A DNA stretch of 64,000 nucleotides from Porphyrobacter sp. HT-58-2 (GTDB lineage: Bacteria; Pseudomonadota; Alphaproteobacteria; Sphingomonadales; Sphingomonadaceae): contig NZ_CP022600.1 in the NCBI RefSeq assembly GCF_002952215.1, positions 2,418,001 to 2,482,000 of the forward strand, given 5' to 3'. Under the pieces are notes generated by a model. The model did not search any database, had not been told where the DNA came from, and saw only the letters and a program-made list of their open reading frames with translations. Within the stretch, counting starts at the first letter, position 1, and each line of letters begins with the position of its first letter. The position numbers and the translations under genes are program-made. Positions 1-11,058 of this stretch are shown here, one piece after another.

Positions 1-707
1 GTCCACATGTGGAACGGCACGGCGCTGATCTTGAAAGCGAGGCCGGAGAGCACGAAGATCACGCCGAAGAGTGCGCCAAGCCCCAGTTCACCGGTCAGCC
101 CGGTGCGAACGGCAGCAAAGCCGGTGCCGCCGGTAAAGCCATAGAGCAGGCTCATGCCGTAAAGCAGGATGCCGCTCGCCAGCGCACCAAGGACGAAATA
201 CTTGAGCCCCGCCTCGCCTGAACGCGTGTCCTTGCGCAGGATTGCCGCAAGAACGTAAGCGGACAGGCTGTTCAGTTCGAGCCCGAGATAGAGGCTCATG
301 AAATCATTGGCCGAAACCATGATGCTCATGCCCACAGCAGCAAACATCACCAGCACCGGATATTCGGCGCGCATCCCGCGCTCGGCTCCTGCAGACGGGC
401 CAGCAAAGAAGGCCGGAGCGATCATCAGCGCGGCGATGGCGGCAAGATAGATCAGCGCCTTGGCAAAGAGTGCAAAAGTGTCGATCTTGAGCAGGCCGCC
501 AAAAGCCAGCGTTTGCGGACCGTCAACGCCAAGGTGAAGGCCCGGCACCAGCAGGAACCCGGCGACGAACAGCGCCGCCGCCGCACCGATGGCGATTTGA
601 CGCGCCCCCTTGTCCCCGCTCCACGCGGCGACCAGCAACAGCACGAGGCCGGTAAAGCTCAGCAGCAGCTCAGGGATGATGAGGCCGAAGGAGTGAGCGA
701 AATCCAT
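1..707 (-). CDS. nuoN: NADH-quinone oxidoreductase subunit N (5' part; cut by window edge)
   Basis: Antiporter-like membrane subunit of complex I, part of the proton-pumping arm in the inner membrane. The frame opens at an ATG at 707 ([14 protein letters not shown]...) and runs off the left edge after about 235 residues, roughly half of a usual NuoN. Several hydrophobic helices are visible, and the conserved stretches LELNSLSAYVLAA and LKYFVLGALASG identify the proton-conducting family. The start overlaps the nuoM stop by one base, so it is the last gene of the operon seen here. The C-terminal half is outside the window. Confidence 0.95.
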   Translation of the reverse strand, partial: MDFAHSFGLIIPELLLSFTGLVLLLVAAWSGDKGARQIAIGAAAALFVAGFLLVPGLHLGVDGPQTLAFGGLLKIDTFALFAKALIYLAAIAALMIAPAFFAGPSAGAERGMRAEYPVLVMFAAVGMSIMVSANDFMSLYLGLELNSLSAYVLAAILRKDTRSGEAGLKYFVLGALASGILLYGMSLLYGFTGGTGFAAVRTGLTGELGLGALFGVIFVLSGLAFKISAVPFHMW

Positions 708-2272
708 TAGTGCGCGCCCTCCTTGGCGCTCGAATGATCCATGCCCTCGTGGTGCGGCAGCGCATTGGCCGCCTCGGCGCGCGGAGCACCGGGGGCGAGC
801 TGCGCATCGCCTGCCGGAGCCGCCGCCGCGAGCCGCGCGTCAAGCACGGCAATGTCGGCGCGCATGGGCGCGAGGAAGCTTTCAGGGTAGACGCCCATCC
901 ACAGCACGGCCGCCGCGATGGGGGCCATCATGATCCATTCGCGGGCCGTGATGTCACCCATCTTGGCCGCGTCCTCGTTCACCTGCGGCCCGAACGCCAC
1001 CCGGCGATAGAGGTAGAGCATATAGGCCGCGCCGAGGATGATCCCGGTGGTGCAGATCAGCGCGACGAGGCTTGATGTCTGGTAAATCCCGGCCAGCGAC
1101 AGGAACTCGCCGACGAAGCCGCTGGTGCCCGGCAGGCCGATGCTCGCCATGGTGAACAGCAGGAAAAAGAGCGCGTAATAAGGCATATTGGTCGCAATCC
1201 CGCCGTAACGGGCAATCTCACGCGTGTGCAACCGGTCGTAGATGACCCCGACACACAGGAACAACGCCCCCGAGACGAGACCGTGCGACAGCATCACGAT
1301 CATCGCGCCTTCCAGCCCCTGCACGTTGAAGGCGAACAGGCCGACGGTAACGATCGCCATGTGCGCGACTGAGGAATAGGCGATCAGCTTCTTCATGTCG
1401 GCCTGCACCAGCGCGACCAGCGAGGTGTAGACCACCGCAACCATCGACAGCGCGAACACGAGCCATGCAAACTGCGCGGAGGCCTCGGGGAACATCGGCA
1501 GGCTGAAACGGATGAAGCCATAGCCGCCGAGCTTCAGCAGCACGCCCGCCAGAATGACCGAGCCAGCGGTCGGCGCCTGCACGTGCGCGTCGGGCAGCCA
1601 GGTATGCATCGGCCACATCGGCACCTTCACCGCAAAGCTCGCAAAGAAGGCCAGCCACAGCCAGGTCTGCGCGCCTGCCGGGAAGTTGTACTGCATCAGC
1701 GTCGGAATGTCGGAGGTGCCCGCCTCGGCTACCATCCAGAACATCGCGATGAGCATCAGCACCGAGCCCAGCAGGGTGTAGAGGAAGAACTTGTAGCTCG
1801 CGTAGATGCGGTTATCCCCGCCCCACACGCCGATGATGAGATACATCGGAATGAGGCCCGCCTCGAAGAAGACGTAGAACAGGAACAGATCCTGCGCCGC
1901 GAAGGTGCCGATCATCAGCACCTCCATGAACAGGAAGGCGGCCATGTATTCGCCGACCCGCTTGGTGATCGAATCCCAGCTCGCCAGGATGCAGACCGGC
2001 ATCAGGAACACGCTGAGCATGATCAGCAGCAGCGCGATCCCGTCGATCCCGAGCTTGTAGGTGAAGCCTTCAAACAGGTTCGCCTCTTCGGTGAACTGCC
2101 ACTGCGGGCCGCCGATTGCGTAATTCGACCACAGGACCACGCCGAGAGCAAAGGTGACAAGCGTCGCCCCCAGCGCGATCCAGCGGGCGGCGTTCGCGCC
2201 TGCAAACAGGCACAGCGCCGCGCCCGCCAGCGGCACGCACATCATCAGCGACAGGATGGGAAGGCCTTCCAT
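707..2272 (-). CDS. nuoM: NADH-quinone oxidoreductase subunit M
   Basis: Proton-translocating membrane subunit of complex I, homologous to Mrp antiporters. The 521-residue length is normal for the family and about 14 membrane helices can be read. Family signatures include [18 protein letters not shown] around residue 135, the lysine-bearing helix [18 protein letters not shown] around 215, and [15 protein letters not shown] around 290. The C-terminal tail is soluble and His/Glu-rich. It lies 14 bases after nuoL and overlaps nuoN by one base. Confidence 0.97.
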   Translation of the reverse strand: MEGLPILSLMMCVPLAGAALCLFAGANAARWIALGATLVTFALGVVLWSNYAIGGPQWQFTEEANLFEGFTYKLGIDGIALLLIMLSVFLMPVCILASWDSITKRVGEYMAAFLFMEVLMIGTFAAQDLFLFYVFFEAGLIPMYLIIGVWGGDNRIYASYKFFLYTLLGSVLMLIAMFWMVAEAGTSDIPTLMQYNFPAGAQTWLWLAFFASFAVKVPMWPMHTWLPDAHVQAPTAGSVILAGVLLKLGGYGFIRFSLPMFPEASAQFAWLVFALSMVAVVYTSLVALVQADMKKLIAYSSVAHMAIVTVGLFAFNVQGLEGAMIVMLSHGLVSGALFLCVGVIYDRLHTREIARYGGIATNMPYYALFFLLFTMASIGLPGTSGFVGEFLSLAGIYQTSSLVALICTTGIILGAAYMLYLYRRVAFGPQVNEDAAKMGDITAREWIMMAPIAAAVLWMGVYPESFLAPMRADIAVLDARLAAAAPAGDAQLAPGAPRAEAANALPHHEGMDHSSAKEGAH

Positions 2273-2286
2273 TACGAAGCGCGCTC

Positions 2287-4278
2287 CTAAAGCAGAACGT
2301 AGGTGACAGCGGCGACCAGCCCAAGGAGCATGATCAGCGCATAGGTGTAGACGTAGCCCGACTGGATCGACTTGGCGGCAGTGGCGCTGCGGTCCACCAC
2401 CCAGGCAATGCCGTTAGGGCCGAAGCGGTCGATGGTGCCAATATCGCCTAGCTTCCAGAAGGCGCGGCCCAGCACCAAGGCGGGCTTCACGAAGATCGCG
2501 TCGTAAAGCTCGTCGAAGTACCACTTGCGATAGACGAACTGGTGCAGCGCACCGAAGCTGCTCACGAACTTCGCCGGGATGTCAGGCTTGGCGATATAGG
2601 CGACGTAAGCGCCCACGAAGCCGATGATCATCACGATCAGCGCGGTGTACTTCACCCAGTACGGCACGGCGTGCATCGCGTGGATCAGCGCCTCGTTGTA
2701 AAAGATCGAGCCGCCCCAGAAGGCCGCGCTGTCGAGGAAGGCAGGCGCGAAAACCTGACCGGCAGCAATCGCGCCGATGGTCAGCACGCCCAGCGGGATT
2801 AGCATCGGCACCGGGCTCTCATGCGGATGATAGCCGCCGGTGGTGTCCTCGCCCGCCTCAGCCGGGGTCTTGTGGACCGAGTGCTGGATATGCTCGCTCT
2901 CGATCCAGCGGGGCTTGCCCCAGAAGGTCAGGAACATCAGGCGCCAGGAATAGAAGCTCGTCAACAGCGCCGCGCCCGCGCCCGCCCAGAAGGCGAACTG
3001 GCCCGCACCATTGCCGCGCGCAAAGGCGACTTCGAGGATCGCGTCCTTCGACCAGAAGCCCGCGAACCCTGCGCCGAGGTGATAGACCCCCAGCCCGGTG
3101 ATCGCCAGCGTGCCCGCCAGCATCGCGTAGAAGGTGATCGGGATGTGCTTCCTGAGGCCGCCGTAATACCGCATGTCCTGTTCGTGGTGCATAGCGTGGA
3201 TCACGCTCCCTGCGCCAAGGAACAGCAGCGCCTTGAAGAAGGCGTGGGTGAACAGGTGGAACATCGCCGCCCCGTAAGCGCCTACGCCAGCGGCAAAGAA
3301 CATATAACCCAGCTGCGAGCAGGTCGAATAGGCGATCACCCGCTTGATGTCCCACTGGGTCGTCCCGATGGTGGCGGCAAAGAAGCAGGTCGACGCGCCG
3401 ACGATGGTCACAATCATCAGTGCGGTCGGCGCGGTCTCGAACATCGGGGAAAGGCGGCACAGCATGAACACGCCCGCTGTCACCATGGTCGCCGCGTGGA
3501 TCAGCGCCGAGACCGGGGTCGGGCCTTCCATTGCGTCCGGCAGCCAGGTGTGCAGGCCCAGCTGCGCCGACTTGCCCATCGCGCCGATGAACAGCAGGAT
3601 GCACAGGATATCCATCGTGTAGAGGCGCATGCCGACGAAGGTGATCGTCGATCCGCTCATGGCAGGGGCAGCTGCGAGGATCGCCGAAATCTCGGTCGTC
3701 TGGAACACCAGATAGGTGCCGAAGATGCCGAGCATGAAGCCGAGGTCACCCACGCGGTTGACCACAAACGCCTTGATCGCCGCCGCGCCTGCCGAGGGCT
3801 TCTTGTACCAGAACCCGATCAGGAGGTACGAGGCAAGGCCCACCCCTTCCCACCCGAAGAACATCTGCACAAGGTTATCGGCGGTCACCAGCATCAGCAT
3901 TGCGAAGGTGAACAGCGACAGGTAGGCGAAGAACCGCGGCTGATCCGGGTCTTCCTCCATGTACCCCCACGAATAGAGGTGCACGAGCGCCGAAACGCTG
4001 TTGATCACCACCAGCATGATCGCAGTGAGCGTATCGACCCGCAGGCTCCAGTCAAAGCTGAGCGTGCCGCTTTCGACCCACTTCAACACCTGCACCACCT
4101 CGGCGGTTTCAGTGCCGCCAAGGAAGCCGAGGAAGATCGGCCAGCTCAGGCCCGCCGAAAGCAGCAGCGCGCCGGTGGTGACGGACTTGGCGACGACATT
4201 GCCGAGCATGCGGTTGCCCAGCCCTGCGACCAGCGCGGCCAGCAATGGGCCGAAAACGATGATAAGGATCGGATGCAC
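2287..4278 (-). CDS. nuoL: NADH-quinone oxidoreductase subunit L
   Basis: Largest antiporter-like subunit of complex I (663 residues), sitting at the distal end of the membrane arm with the long lateral helix at its C terminus. Key stretches are [23 protein letters not shown] (quoted across residues near 130-150), the lysine helix [19 protein letters not shown] and [19 protein letters not shown]. The final hydrophobic segment [17 protein letters not shown] fits the terminal anchor helix. It starts 7 bases after the nuoK stop, in the same tight operon. Confidence 0.97.
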   Translation of the reverse strand: MHPILIIVFGPLLAALVAGLGNRMLGNVVAKSVTTGALLLSAGLSWPIFLGFLGGTETAEVVQVLKWVESGTLSFDWSLRVDTLTAIMLVVINSVSALVHLYSWGYMEEDPDQPRFFAYLSLFTFAMLMLVTADNLVQMFFGWEGVGLASYLLIGFWYKKPSAGAAAIKAFVVNRVGDLGFMLGIFGTYLVFQTTEISAILAAAPAMSGSTITFVGMRLYTMDILCILLFIGAMGKSAQLGLHTWLPDAMEGPTPVSALIHAATMVTAGVFMLCRLSPMFETAPTALMIVTIVGASTCFFAATIGTTQWDIKRVIAYSTCSQLGYMFFAAGVGAYGAAMFHLFTHAFFKALLFLGAGSVIHAMHHEQDMRYYGGLRKHIPITFYAMLAGTLAITGLGVYHLGAGFAGFWSKDAILEVAFARGNGAGQFAFWAGAGAALLTSFYSWRLMFLTFWGKPRWIESEHIQHSVHKTPAEAGEDTTGGYHPHESPVPMLIPLGVLTIGAIAAGQVFAPAFLDSAAFWGGSIFYNEALIHAMHAVPYWVKYTALIVMIIGFVGAYVAYIAKPDIPAKFVSSFGALHQFVYRKWYFDELYDAIFVKPALVLGRAFWKLGDIGTIDRFGPNGIAWVVDRSATAAKSIQSGYVYTYALIMLLGLVAAVTYVLL

Positions 4279-4285
4279 GAGAACC

Positions 4286-4591
4286 TTACCCCTTCATCCG
4301 GTTGATGTCGTCGACCGCAATCGAGCCATGGGTGCGGAAATAGATCACGAGAATCGCCAGGCCGATGGCCGCCTCCGCCGCCGCAACGGTCAGCACCAGC
4401 ATCGCGAAGACCTGACCCACCAGATCCTGCATGAAGGCGCTGAAGGCGACGAGGTTGAGGTTCACCGCCAGCAGGATCAGCTCGACCGCCATCAGGATGA
4501 CGATCACGTTCTTGCGGTTGAGGAAGATCCCCAGCACGCCCAGCACGAACAGGATCGCGCCCACGGTGAGGTAATGTTCGATGCCAATCAC
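4286..4591 (-). CDS. nuoK: NADH-quinone oxidoreductase subunit K
   Basis: Small three-helix membrane subunit of complex I, 101 residues as usual. I place the start at a GTG (4591) that overlaps the nuoJ stop, giving [18 protein letters not shown]. Helix 2 carries the conserved glutamate in [14 protein letters not shown], and helix 3 the second one in [13 protein letters not shown]; both belong to the proton path. A longer open frame exists upstream but runs inside nuoJ and has no K-like sequence. Confidence 0.96.
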   Translation of the reverse strand: MIGIEHYLTVGAILFVLGVLGIFLNRKNVIVILMAVELILLAVNLNLVAFSAFMQDLVGQVFAMLVLTVAAAEAAIGLAILVIYFRTHGSIAVDDINRMKG

Positions 4592-5211
4592 AGCTCGACC
4601 CCCTGGCCCACTTCCGGGCTCTTCATGACGGTTGCATCTTCCGGGCGGCGGCGGATCTGCTTGCCCACGTCCTGCCGCGCGCGCGCGCCGGGCTTGGGCG
4701 GCTGGAAGGTCAGCACGATCGCGCCGATCATGGCGACGAGCAGGATGATCCCGGCAATCTCGAACAGCAGGATGTAGCGGCCGTACAGCAGCGCGCCCAA
4801 GGCCTCGATGTTCGACGTGTCGGCAGCCTGCATCGCCGCGCCATCGGGCGTGCCGAGGGTGATACCGCCCGCATTGTAAGCGCCCACCGCCAGCAGCAGC
4901 TCCGCCAGCAGCACCGCCGCAATCGCTAGCCCCAACGGCGCATTGCGGCTGAAGCCTGCGCGCATTGCGGCGAAATCGATGTCGAGCATCATCACCACGA
5001 ACAGGAACAGCACCGCGACCGCACCGACGTAGACGATCACCAGCAGCATCGCGATGAACTCCGCGCCCACCAGCACCATCAGGCCGGCGGCGTTGAAGAA
5101 CGCCATGATCAGCCACAGCACCGAGTGCACCGGGTTCTTCGCCATGATCACCATCACGGCGGCGCCGACCACAATGGTCGCGAAGAAATAGAAGGCGATG
5201 GCCTGTATCAT
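4588..5211 (-). CDS. nuoJ: NADH-quinone oxidoreductase subunit J
   Basis: Five-helix membrane subunit of complex I. I choose the ATG at 5211 ([16 protein letters not shown]), preceded by GGGGAT; the frame stays open to an ATG at 5295 but the extra 28 residues are polar and unlike the family. NuoJ signatures are [19 protein letters not shown] and the helix with [20 protein letters not shown], the pi-bulge region near the quinone site. The 136 bases between nuoI and this start (5212-5347) are the only sizeable gap inside the operon; I see no gene there. Confidence 0.94.
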   Translation of the reverse strand: MIQAIAFYFFATIVVGAAVMVIMAKNPVHSVLWLIMAFFNAAGLMVLVGAEFIAMLLVIVYVGAVAVLFLFVVMMLDIDFAAMRAGFSRNAPLGLAIAAVLLAELLLAVGAYNAGGITLGTPDGAAMQAADTSNIEALGALLYGRYILLFEIAGIILLVAMIGAIVLTFQPPKPGARARQDVGKQIRRRPEDATVMKSPEVGQGVEL

Positions 5212-5347
5212 GATGATCCCCGTGTCCCGCGCCCCGCCCCGTATGAGGGAGCGCTGCGCAAAACCGTCCAGATTGATCCCATAGTCTCCATGCAAGAGCC
5301 GGTCGTCCGCCCGTCCCTTGCACGCATTGTGTTATGTTTGGCGCGCC

Positions 5348-5836
5348 CTAGCGATAGGGTGCGTCGGCTTCAAGGTTGGCCGCGATGGCCCGTTCCCATT
5401 TGTCACCATTCGCAAGCAGCTTGGCCTTGTCGTAAAGCAGCTCCTCGCGGGTTTCGGTCGAATATTCGAAGTTCGGCCCTTCCACGATGGCATCGACCGG
5501 GCAGGCTTCCTGGCAGAAGCCGCAGAAGATGCACTTCGTCATGTCGATGTCGTAGCGGGTGGTGCGGCGGCTGCCATCTTCACGCGGCTCGCTCTCGATG
5601 GTGATCGCCTGCGCGGGGCACACGGCCTCGCACAGCTTGCACGCGATGCAACGTTCCTCGCCGTTGGGATAGCGCCGCAGCGCGTGCTCACCCCGGAAGC
5701 GGGGCGAGAGCGGGGCTTTCTCGAAGGGGTAGTTGATCGTCACCTTGGGCTTGAAGAAATACTTCAGCGTCAAGGCATGCGCCTTGAGGAATTCCCAGAG
5801 GGTGAACGATTTGATGAGGTGGGAGACGGTGGTCAT
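5348..5836 (-). CDS. nuoI: NADH-quinone oxidoreductase subunit I (2x[4Fe-4S])
   Basis: Peripheral-arm ferredoxin-like subunit that carries clusters N6a and N6b and passes electrons to NuoB. The 162-residue protein has two classic eight-iron motifs: [12 protein letters not shown] around residue 62 and [12 protein letters not shown] around residue 101. The N terminus has the amphipathic [15 protein letters not shown] stretch typical of NuoI. The start codon overlaps the stop of the upstream secreted-protein gene in an ATGA, so the two are translationally coupled. Confidence 0.97.
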   Translation of the reverse strand: MTTVSHLIKSFTLWEFLKAHALTLKYFFKPKVTINYPFEKAPLSPRFRGEHALRRYPNGEERCIACKLCEAVCPAQAITIESEPREDGSRRTTRYDIDMTKCIFCGFCQEACPVDAIVEGPNFEYSTETREELLYDKAKLLANGDKWERAIAANLEADAPYR

Positions 5837-6333
5837 TGGACATTATCCGAATTAATCGGCTGGCAGAACATCTTGTATCGCGAGTTTACGCCGCTGCTAT
5901 CGTGAACGATCAACGCTGACTTTGCGGGCTCGAACTCGACCCTATCCCCGCGAGCATTGGGCTGCTTGAGGACGCGGGCGTTGATGAAAGCATTGAAGCC
6001 GAGCTCCCCACGCGCCACGCCCATCACATTTGACGAAACGACATTGAGAGACCTCTGATCAGGATCATCCCCCGGAAAAGACGCAATAAAGGTCAGACTC
6101 GCGCCATCGAAGTTATGTTCTGAAGCAAGGCCTTCGACACCCGTTATGCCTTCCAAACGAATTTGCACCGGATTTACCGTGTCGTTCAGGCCTTTAATGG
6201 GCACCACGAAAAAGTTGAAGCGCAAGCCATGCCCTTCCTCGGCATCGGGGCCGCACGCATAGCCAACGAGCGGAGCAGCAGGTGTTCCTGCAGCCTGAAG
6301 TGCCAAAGCAACAAGGGCAGACAAGGCCATCAT
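5833..6333 (-). CDS. Secreted protein of unknown function inside the nuo operon (nuoH-nuoI)
   Basis: I do not recognise this 166-residue protein. It begins [21 protein letters not shown], which looks like a signal peptide, so the mature protein should be periplasmic or membrane-anchored. The mature part has no further helix and only two cysteines, one near the start (YACGPD) and one near the end (MFCQP), which could form a disulfide. It overlaps nuoH (ATGA at 6330-6333) and nuoI (ATGA at 5833-5836), good evidence for real translation. Its codons use many more A/T third positions than nuoH or nuoI, suggesting later acquisition. The second ATG at 6330 is an alternative start. Confidence 0.8.
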   Translation of the reverse strand: MMALSALVALALQAAGTPAAPLVGYACGPDAEEGHGLRFNFFVVPIKGLNDTVNPVQIRLEGITGVEGLASEHNFDGASLTFIASFPGDDPDQRSLNVVSSNVMGVARGELGFNAFINARVLKQPNARGDRVEFEPAKSALIVHDSSGVNSRYKMFCQPINSDNVQ

Positions 6334-7376
6334 CCGAAATGCCCCGTCGCCATCAGGTAGCCGCTGGTCGCCGCGACAAACAGCAGGCTCATCGGCAGGA
6401 ACACCTTCCACCCGAGGCGCATCAGCTGGTCGTAGCGGTAACGCGGCACGGTCGCCCAGATCCAGCTGAACATGAAGAAGAACACGAAGGTCTTGAGCAG
6501 GAACCAGATGATCCCCGGCACCATGTAAAGCACCGGAATGTCGAGCGGCGGCAGCCACCCGCCCCAGAACAGCAGCGTGTTCAGCGAGCACATCAGCAGG
6601 ATGTTGGCATACTCGCCGAGCCAGAACAGCGCGAAGCTCATCGAGGAATATTCGGTCTGATAGCCCGCGACGAGCTCGCTCTCCGCCTCGGTCAGGTCAA
6701 ACGGCGCGCGCGCGGTTTCCGCGAGGGCCGAGATGAAGAACACCACCCACATCGGGAACAGCAGCGGGTGCACCGCATAGGCGTTGATCAGCCCGAGCCC
6801 GAAGCCCTGCTGCGCGTTCACGATCCCGCTGAGGTTGAACGTGCCCGCGAACAGCACCACGCACACCAGCACGAAGCCAATCGAGACCTCGTAGGAGATC
6901 ATCTGCGCCGAGGCGCGCATCGCCGAGAAGAACGGGTATTTGGAGTTCGACGCCCACCCGCTCATCACCACGCCGTAAACCCCCATCGAGGAGATCGCGA
7001 GGATGTAGAGCAGGCCCACGTTGATGTCGGCCAGCACCATGCCCGCATCGAACGGGATCACCGCCCAGGCCGCCAGCGCGACGGTGAAGGTAATGATCGG
7101 CGCGAGCAGGAAGATGCCCTTGTTCGCGGCCGACGGGATGATGGTTTCCTGAAGGAAAACCTTGAGCCCGTCCGCGAAGCTCTGCAGCAGCCCGAACGGC
7201 CCGACCACATTCGGCCCCCGCCGCATCATGATCGCGCCCAGCACCTTGCGGTCGACATAGATCACCATGGCGACGGAGAACATCACGAGCAGCGAGATCA
7301 CGATGATCCCGGTCAGCGTGGCGACCGTCCAGGCCCATTCGTAGCTGAGGCCGAGCGATTGGAAGAAGGCAGTCAT
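6330..7376 (-). CDS. nuoH: NADH-quinone oxidoreductase subunit H
   Basis: Eight-helix membrane subunit that joins the two arms of complex I and forms much of the quinone chamber. About 348 residues from the ATG at 7376 ([16 protein letters not shown]); an upstream GTG would add an arginine-rich stretch not seen in the family. Signatures are [40 protein letters not shown] and [23 protein letters not shown] sits about 13 bases before the ATG, within the 3' end of the 66-aa gene, which overlaps it by an ATGA. Confidence 0.96.
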   Translation of the reverse strand: MTAFFQSLGLSYEWAWTVATLTGIIVISLLVMFSVAMVIYVDRKVLGAIMMRRGPNVVGPFGLLQSFADGLKVFLQETIIPSAANKGIFLLAPIITFTVALAAWAVIPFDAGMVLADINVGLLYILAISSMGVYGVVMSGWASNSKYPFFSAMRASAQMISYEVSIGFVLVCVVLFAGTFNLSGIVNAQQGFGLGLINAYAVHPLLFPMWVVFFISALAETARAPFDLTEAESELVAGYQTEYSSMSFALFWLGEYANILLMCSLNTLLFWGGWLPPLDIPVLYMVPGIIWFLLKTFVFFFMFSWIWATVPRYRYDQLMRLGWKVFLPMSLLFVAATSGYLMATGHFG

Positions 7377-7576
7377 CAGTCGCAGCCTCCGTCGGCGCCG
7401 CCACCAGAGCAATCATCAAACCCCGAAGCGCCGTAGCTACCACCCGCAGCCGCACCGCTCCCCGCATCGGGACCCGATGCCTTGGAATTTCTCATATACT
7501 TCGGCGCAAACGTTGCCGCGGCCCAAAGAACCGCAAGAAAAGCAAGCGCCCCACCCAAAGTGACAAGGACGTTCAT
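7376..7576 (-). CDS. Small membrane protein inside the nuo operon (nuoG-nuoH), unknown function
   Basis: Unrecognised 66-residue protein. An N-terminal hydrophobic segment ([20 protein letters not shown]) is followed by a short basic stretch and a Gly/Ala/Ser-rich tail ending in [14 protein letters not shown], with two cysteines close to the C terminus. The start overlaps the nuoG stop and the stop overlaps the nuoH start, both as ATGA, so it is almost certainly expressed with complex I. It could be an accessory or assembly factor; that is inference from position only. Confidence 0.72.
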   Translation of the reverse strand: MNVLVTLGGALAFLAVLWAAATFAPKYMRNSKASGPDAGSGAAAGGSYGASGFDDCSGGGADGGCD

Positions 7577-9590
7577 TCCGCAGCCTCCTTCACGTCCGCG
7601 CCGTGGAGCAGCTCATCCGAGCAGCGCTGCATCACCTCGCTCGCGCGGGCGATGGGGTTGGTGAGGTAGAAGTCCTTGATCGGGTAGCCCGCAAGCTCGC
7701 CCTCGAACTTGGCGCCGCTGTCCGCCTTGGGCAGCGCACCGTATTCCGCGAGGCCTTCGTCTCCCAGCGCAGGAACGGCGGCGATCATCTTGGCCTGAAG
7801 CTGATCGAAGCTGTCGAAGCCCACGGTCACGCCCAGCGCATCAGCCAGCGCACGCAGGATCGTCCAATCCTCACGCGCGTCACCGCCGGGGCGAAGACCG
7901 CCTTCTCGGCGAACTGCACGCGGCCCTCGGTGTTGACGTAAGTCCCGTCCTTCTCGGCATAGGATGCGCCGGGGAGGATGATGTCGGCGTGATGCGCGCC
8001 CTTGTCGCCGTGGTGGCCAATATAGACCTTGAGGCTCTTGGCGTAGGGCGCATAGTCCATCTCGTCCGCGCCGAGGCTCAGCAGCACCTTGGGCGCGGCG
8101 GTGGCGATATCACTCATCCCGCCCGGAAGCGTGAAGCCGAGCATCAGCGAGGCCATGCGCGCCGCCGAGATGTGCAAGACGTTGAAACCGTTCCAGCCAT
8201 CCTTCACCAGCCCGAACTTGTCCACCAGCTTGAGCGCCGCCGGAAGCGCGCCCTTGGCGAGCGCCGCCGCACCGACGATCACCGCCGGACGCTGGGCCGA
8301 CTTCATGACGTCACCCAATTCCTTGGGCACGCGGTTGAGGATCTTCAGATCGGAGCCGAGGAAGGTCGCCGGATAGGTCGGGTCCCATTCGGGGCCGATG
8401 ATGTAGACCTTGGCCCCCGCCTTCACCGCCTTGCGCAGGCGGACGTTGAGCAGCGCGGCCTCCCATCGGACATTGCTGCCGACGATCAGGATAGCGTCGG
8501 CCGACTCGATGCCGGCGAAGGTGCTGTTGAAATTCACCGCCGCAAGGTTCGACACGTCATAGGTCATGCCAGTCTGGCGCGCTTCGGTGAGGTTCGACCC
8601 GCAGGCGTTGACCAACGCCTTGGCGGCGAACATCGTCTCGGCATCGAGCAGATCACCCGCGACCGCCGCAATGCTGGCCTTGTCGCCTTCAAGAGCGGAG
8701 GCGATCATGCCGAAAGCCTCGGCCCAATCGGAAGGCTGCAACCGGCCATCGCGGCGCACCCAAACGCGGTCGAGGCGGCGCTTGGTGAGGCCGTCGACCT
8801 GATAGCGGCCCTTGTCGCTCAGCCACTCCTCGTTGACGTCGTCATTGACGCGCGGCAGCGCGCGCATCACTTCGCGGCCCTTGGAATGGAGCGTGATGTT
8901 GGCGCCCACCGCGTCCGAGACGTCGATGCTCAGCGTCTTCTTCAGCTCCCACGGGCGCGCCTCGAAAGCATAGGGCCGCGAGGTCAACGCGCCGACCGGG
9001 CACAGGTCGATCACATTCGCCGACAATTCATGCGCCGCCGCCTGTTCCAGATAGGTGGTGATCTGCATATCCTCGCCGCGATACAGCGCGCCGATTTCGT
9101 CCACGCCGGCGATCTCCTCGGAGAACCGCACGCAGCGGGTGCAGTGGATGCAGCGGGTCATGATCGTCTTGATCAGCGGGCCCATGTACTTCTCGGTCAC
9201 CGCGCGCTTGTTCTCGTGATAGCGCGAGCCGCCGCGGCCATAGGCGACCGCCTGATCCTGAAGATCGCACTCGCCGCCCTGATCGCAGATCGGGCAATCG
9301 AGCGGGTGGTTGATGAGCAGGAACTCCATCACCCCCTCGCGGGCCTTCTTGACCATCGGGCTATCGGTGCGGATTTCCTGGCCTTCGCTGGCGGGCAGCG
9401 CGCAGGAAGCCTGCGGCTTCGGCGGCCCGGGCTTCACCTCGACAAGGCACATGCGGCAATTGCCCGCAATGCTGAGGCGTTCGTGATAGCAGAAACGCGG
9501 GATTTCCTTCCCCGCCAGCTCGCACGCCTGAAGCACAGTCGCGCCCGCGGGGACCTCGATTTCCTGACCGTCTACGGTGACCTTCGGCAT
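7573..9590 (-). CDS. nuoG: NADH-quinone oxidoreductase subunit G, reading frame broken by a 1-base deletion
   Basis: Large iron-sulfur subunit of the complex I peripheral arm. The first 560 or so residues are intact: a [2Fe-2S] ferredoxin domain (FCYHERLSIAGNCRMCLVEV), the HxxxC cluster region with CPICDQGGECDLQD, and CIHCTRCVRFSEE for the [4Fe-4S] cluster, followed by the molybdopterin-oxidoreductase-like domain. Near 7888-7891 one C is missing from a C run on the coding strand. The frame ends early with unrelated residues, and the true C terminus (about 85 residues) continues in the next frame to the stop at 7573. Restoring one base gives 672 residues, the normal length. The start overlaps the nuoF stop as TAATG. 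Confidence 0.93.
7888..7891 (-). other. Frameshift site in nuoG (one base missing in GGGG/CCCC run)
   Basis: On the coding strand GCCCCGGCGGTGACGCG should read GCCCCCGGCGGTGAC to keep the family sequence APGGDAREDWTILRALADALGV. Adding one C in the run at 7888-7891 rejoins the two frames without a gap. The same kind of lesion occurs in rne and zapE, which favours a sequence error over a mutation. Confidence 0.85.
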
Positions 9591-10882
9591 TACTCGGCTG
9601 CCTCTTGGAATTGCGCGTTATGTTCGTTGATCCGCCGCTCAAGCTCGGGGCGGAAGTGGCGGATGAGGCCTTGGATCGGCCATGCCGCCGCATCGCCGAG
9701 CGCGCAGATGGTGTGGCCTTCGACCTGCTTGGTGACTTCCTGCAGCATGTCGATTTCCTCGATGGCTGCGTCCCCGGTGCGCAGGCGCTCCATCATGCGC
9801 CACATCCAGCCCGTGCCTTCGCGGCAGGGGGTGCACTGGCCGCAGCTTTCGTGCTTGTAGAAATAGCTGAGGCGGCTGATCGCGCGGACGATGTCGGTCG
9901 ACTTGTCCATGACGATGACCGCCGCGGTGCCGAGGCCCGAGCCCAGTTCCTTGAGCCCGTCGAAATCCATCGGCGCGTTGCGGATCTGCGCGGCAGGCAC
10001 CAGCGGGACCGAGGAACCGCCCGGGATCACCGCCAGCAGATTATCCCACCCGCCGCGAATGCCGCCGCAATGCTTCTCGATCAGCTCCTCGAACGGGATG
10101 CTCATCGATTCCTCGACGACGCAGGGCTTGTTCACATGACCCGAGATCTGGAACAGCTTGGTGCCCTTGTTATTCTCGCGCCCGAAGCTGCTGAACCACG
10201 AGGCCCCGCGCCGCAGGATCGTCGGCGCGACCGCAATGCTCTCGACGTTGTTGACCGTGGTCGGGCAGCCATAGAGCCCCGCACCCGCCGGGAACGGGGG
10301 CTTGAGGCGCGGCTGGCCCTTCTTGCCTTCGAGGCTCTCGATCATCGCGGTTTCTTCGCCGCAGATGTAAGCGCCCGCGCCGCGATGCATGAAAACATCG
10401 AAATCATAGCCCGACTTGCAGGCGTTCTTGCCGATGAAACCGGCCGCATAGGCCTCGTCGATCGCCTTCTGGAGCGTCTCGGCCTCGCGGATATATTCGC
10501 CGCGAATGTAGATATAGGCCGCCCGCGCACGCATCGCGAAACCGGCGACCAGCGCGCCTTCGACTAGCTTGTGCGGATCATGGCGGATGATCTCGCGGTC
10601 CTTGCAGCTGCCGGGCTCGGATTCGTCGGCGTTGATGACGAGGAAGCTCGGGCGACCGTCGCGCGATTCCTTGGGCATGAACGACCACTTCAGCCCTGTG
10701 GGGAAGCCCGCCCCGCCCCGCCCGCGCAGGCCGCTGGACTTGATTTCCTCGATGATCGCATCCTGCCCGCGTGCGAGCAGCGCCTTGGTGTTGTCCCAAT
10801 CCCCGCGCGCCTGCGCGGCCTTGAGGCTCCAGTCCTGGAACCCGTAGAGGTTGGTGAAGATGCGGTCCTTGTCAGCCAGCAT
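9590..10882 (-). CDS. nuoF: NADH-quinone oxidoreductase subunit F (FMN/NADH-binding)
   Basis: Flavoprotein subunit where NADH is oxidised and electrons enter the iron-sulfur chain. About 430 residues. The NADH/FMN region is [16 protein letters not shown], followed by [19 protein letters not shown], and the N3 [4Fe-4S] ligands are in [15 protein letters not shown] plus [14 protein letters not shown] prefer the ATG at 10882 (TGATG overlap with the 58-aa gene, AAGGGA eight bases upstream); a GTG at 10885 is the alternative. Confidence 0.97.
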   Translation of the reverse strand: MLADKDRIFTNLYGFQDWSLKAAQARGDWDNTKALLARGQDAIIEEIKSSGLRGRGGAGFPTGLKWSFMPKESRDGRPSFLVINADESEPGSCKDREIIRHDPHKLVEGALVAGFAMRARAAYIYIRGEYIREAETLQKAIDEAYAAGFIGKNACKSGYDFDVFMHRGAGAYICGEETAMIESLEGKKGQPRLKPPFPAGAGLYGCPTTVNNVESIAVAPTILRRGASWFSSFGRENNKGTKLFQISGHVNKPCVVEESMSIPFEELIEKHCGGIRGGWDNLLAVIPGGSSVPLVPAAQIRNAPMDFDGLKELGSGLGTAAVIVMDKSTDIVRAISRLSYFYKHESCGQCTPCREGTGWMWRMMERLRTGDAAIEEIDMLQEVTKQVEGHTICALGDAAAWPIQGLIRHFRPELERRINEHNAQFQEAAE

Positions 10883-11058
10883 CACTGCATTCCCTTGTTC
10901 TTTGCACGCTTGATGCGCACCAGCGAAATCACCTGAAACACGAGGCCAAGGCCCATCACGATCACACCCATCTCGTAAGGCCCGGTCATGGTCAGCACCG
11001 CGCCCAGCGCAAAGCCGGTGAGGCCGAGGATCGCAAACAGGAGCGTCAGCGGGTTCAT
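10882..11058 (-). CDS. 58-aa membrane microprotein inside the nuo operon (nuoE-nuoF)
   Basis: Unrecognised. The sequence starts [19 protein letters not shown] and ends in a basic tail [12 protein letters not shown], with two hydrophobic helices separated by TGPYEMG, so a two-helix hairpin in the inner membrane with a positively charged cytoplasmic end is likely. Its ATG overlaps the stop of the 47-aa gene (ATGA) and its stop overlaps the nuoF start (TGATG). This tight coupling on both sides, rather than any homology, is why I call it a gene. Confidence 0.7.
   Translation of the reverse strand: MNPLTLLFAILGLTGFALGAVLTMTGPYEMGVIVMGLGLVFQVISLVRIKRAKNKGMQ

Noticed and set aside
2821-4305. Long open frame on the plus strand (494 codons) opposite nuoL
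   Set aside because: High GC content leaves long antisense frames. This one is rich in Arg/His/Gln, has no family likeness, and covers a well-supported gene.
7573-7830. Separate 85-aa gene downstream of nuoG
   Set aside because: Its sequence is the C terminus of NuoG in another frame; restoring one base joins them.
7989-9860. Plus-strand open frame of 623 codons opposite nuoG
   Set aside because: Antisense shadow of nuoG: composition (His, Arg, Gln) and lack of motifs show it is not coding.
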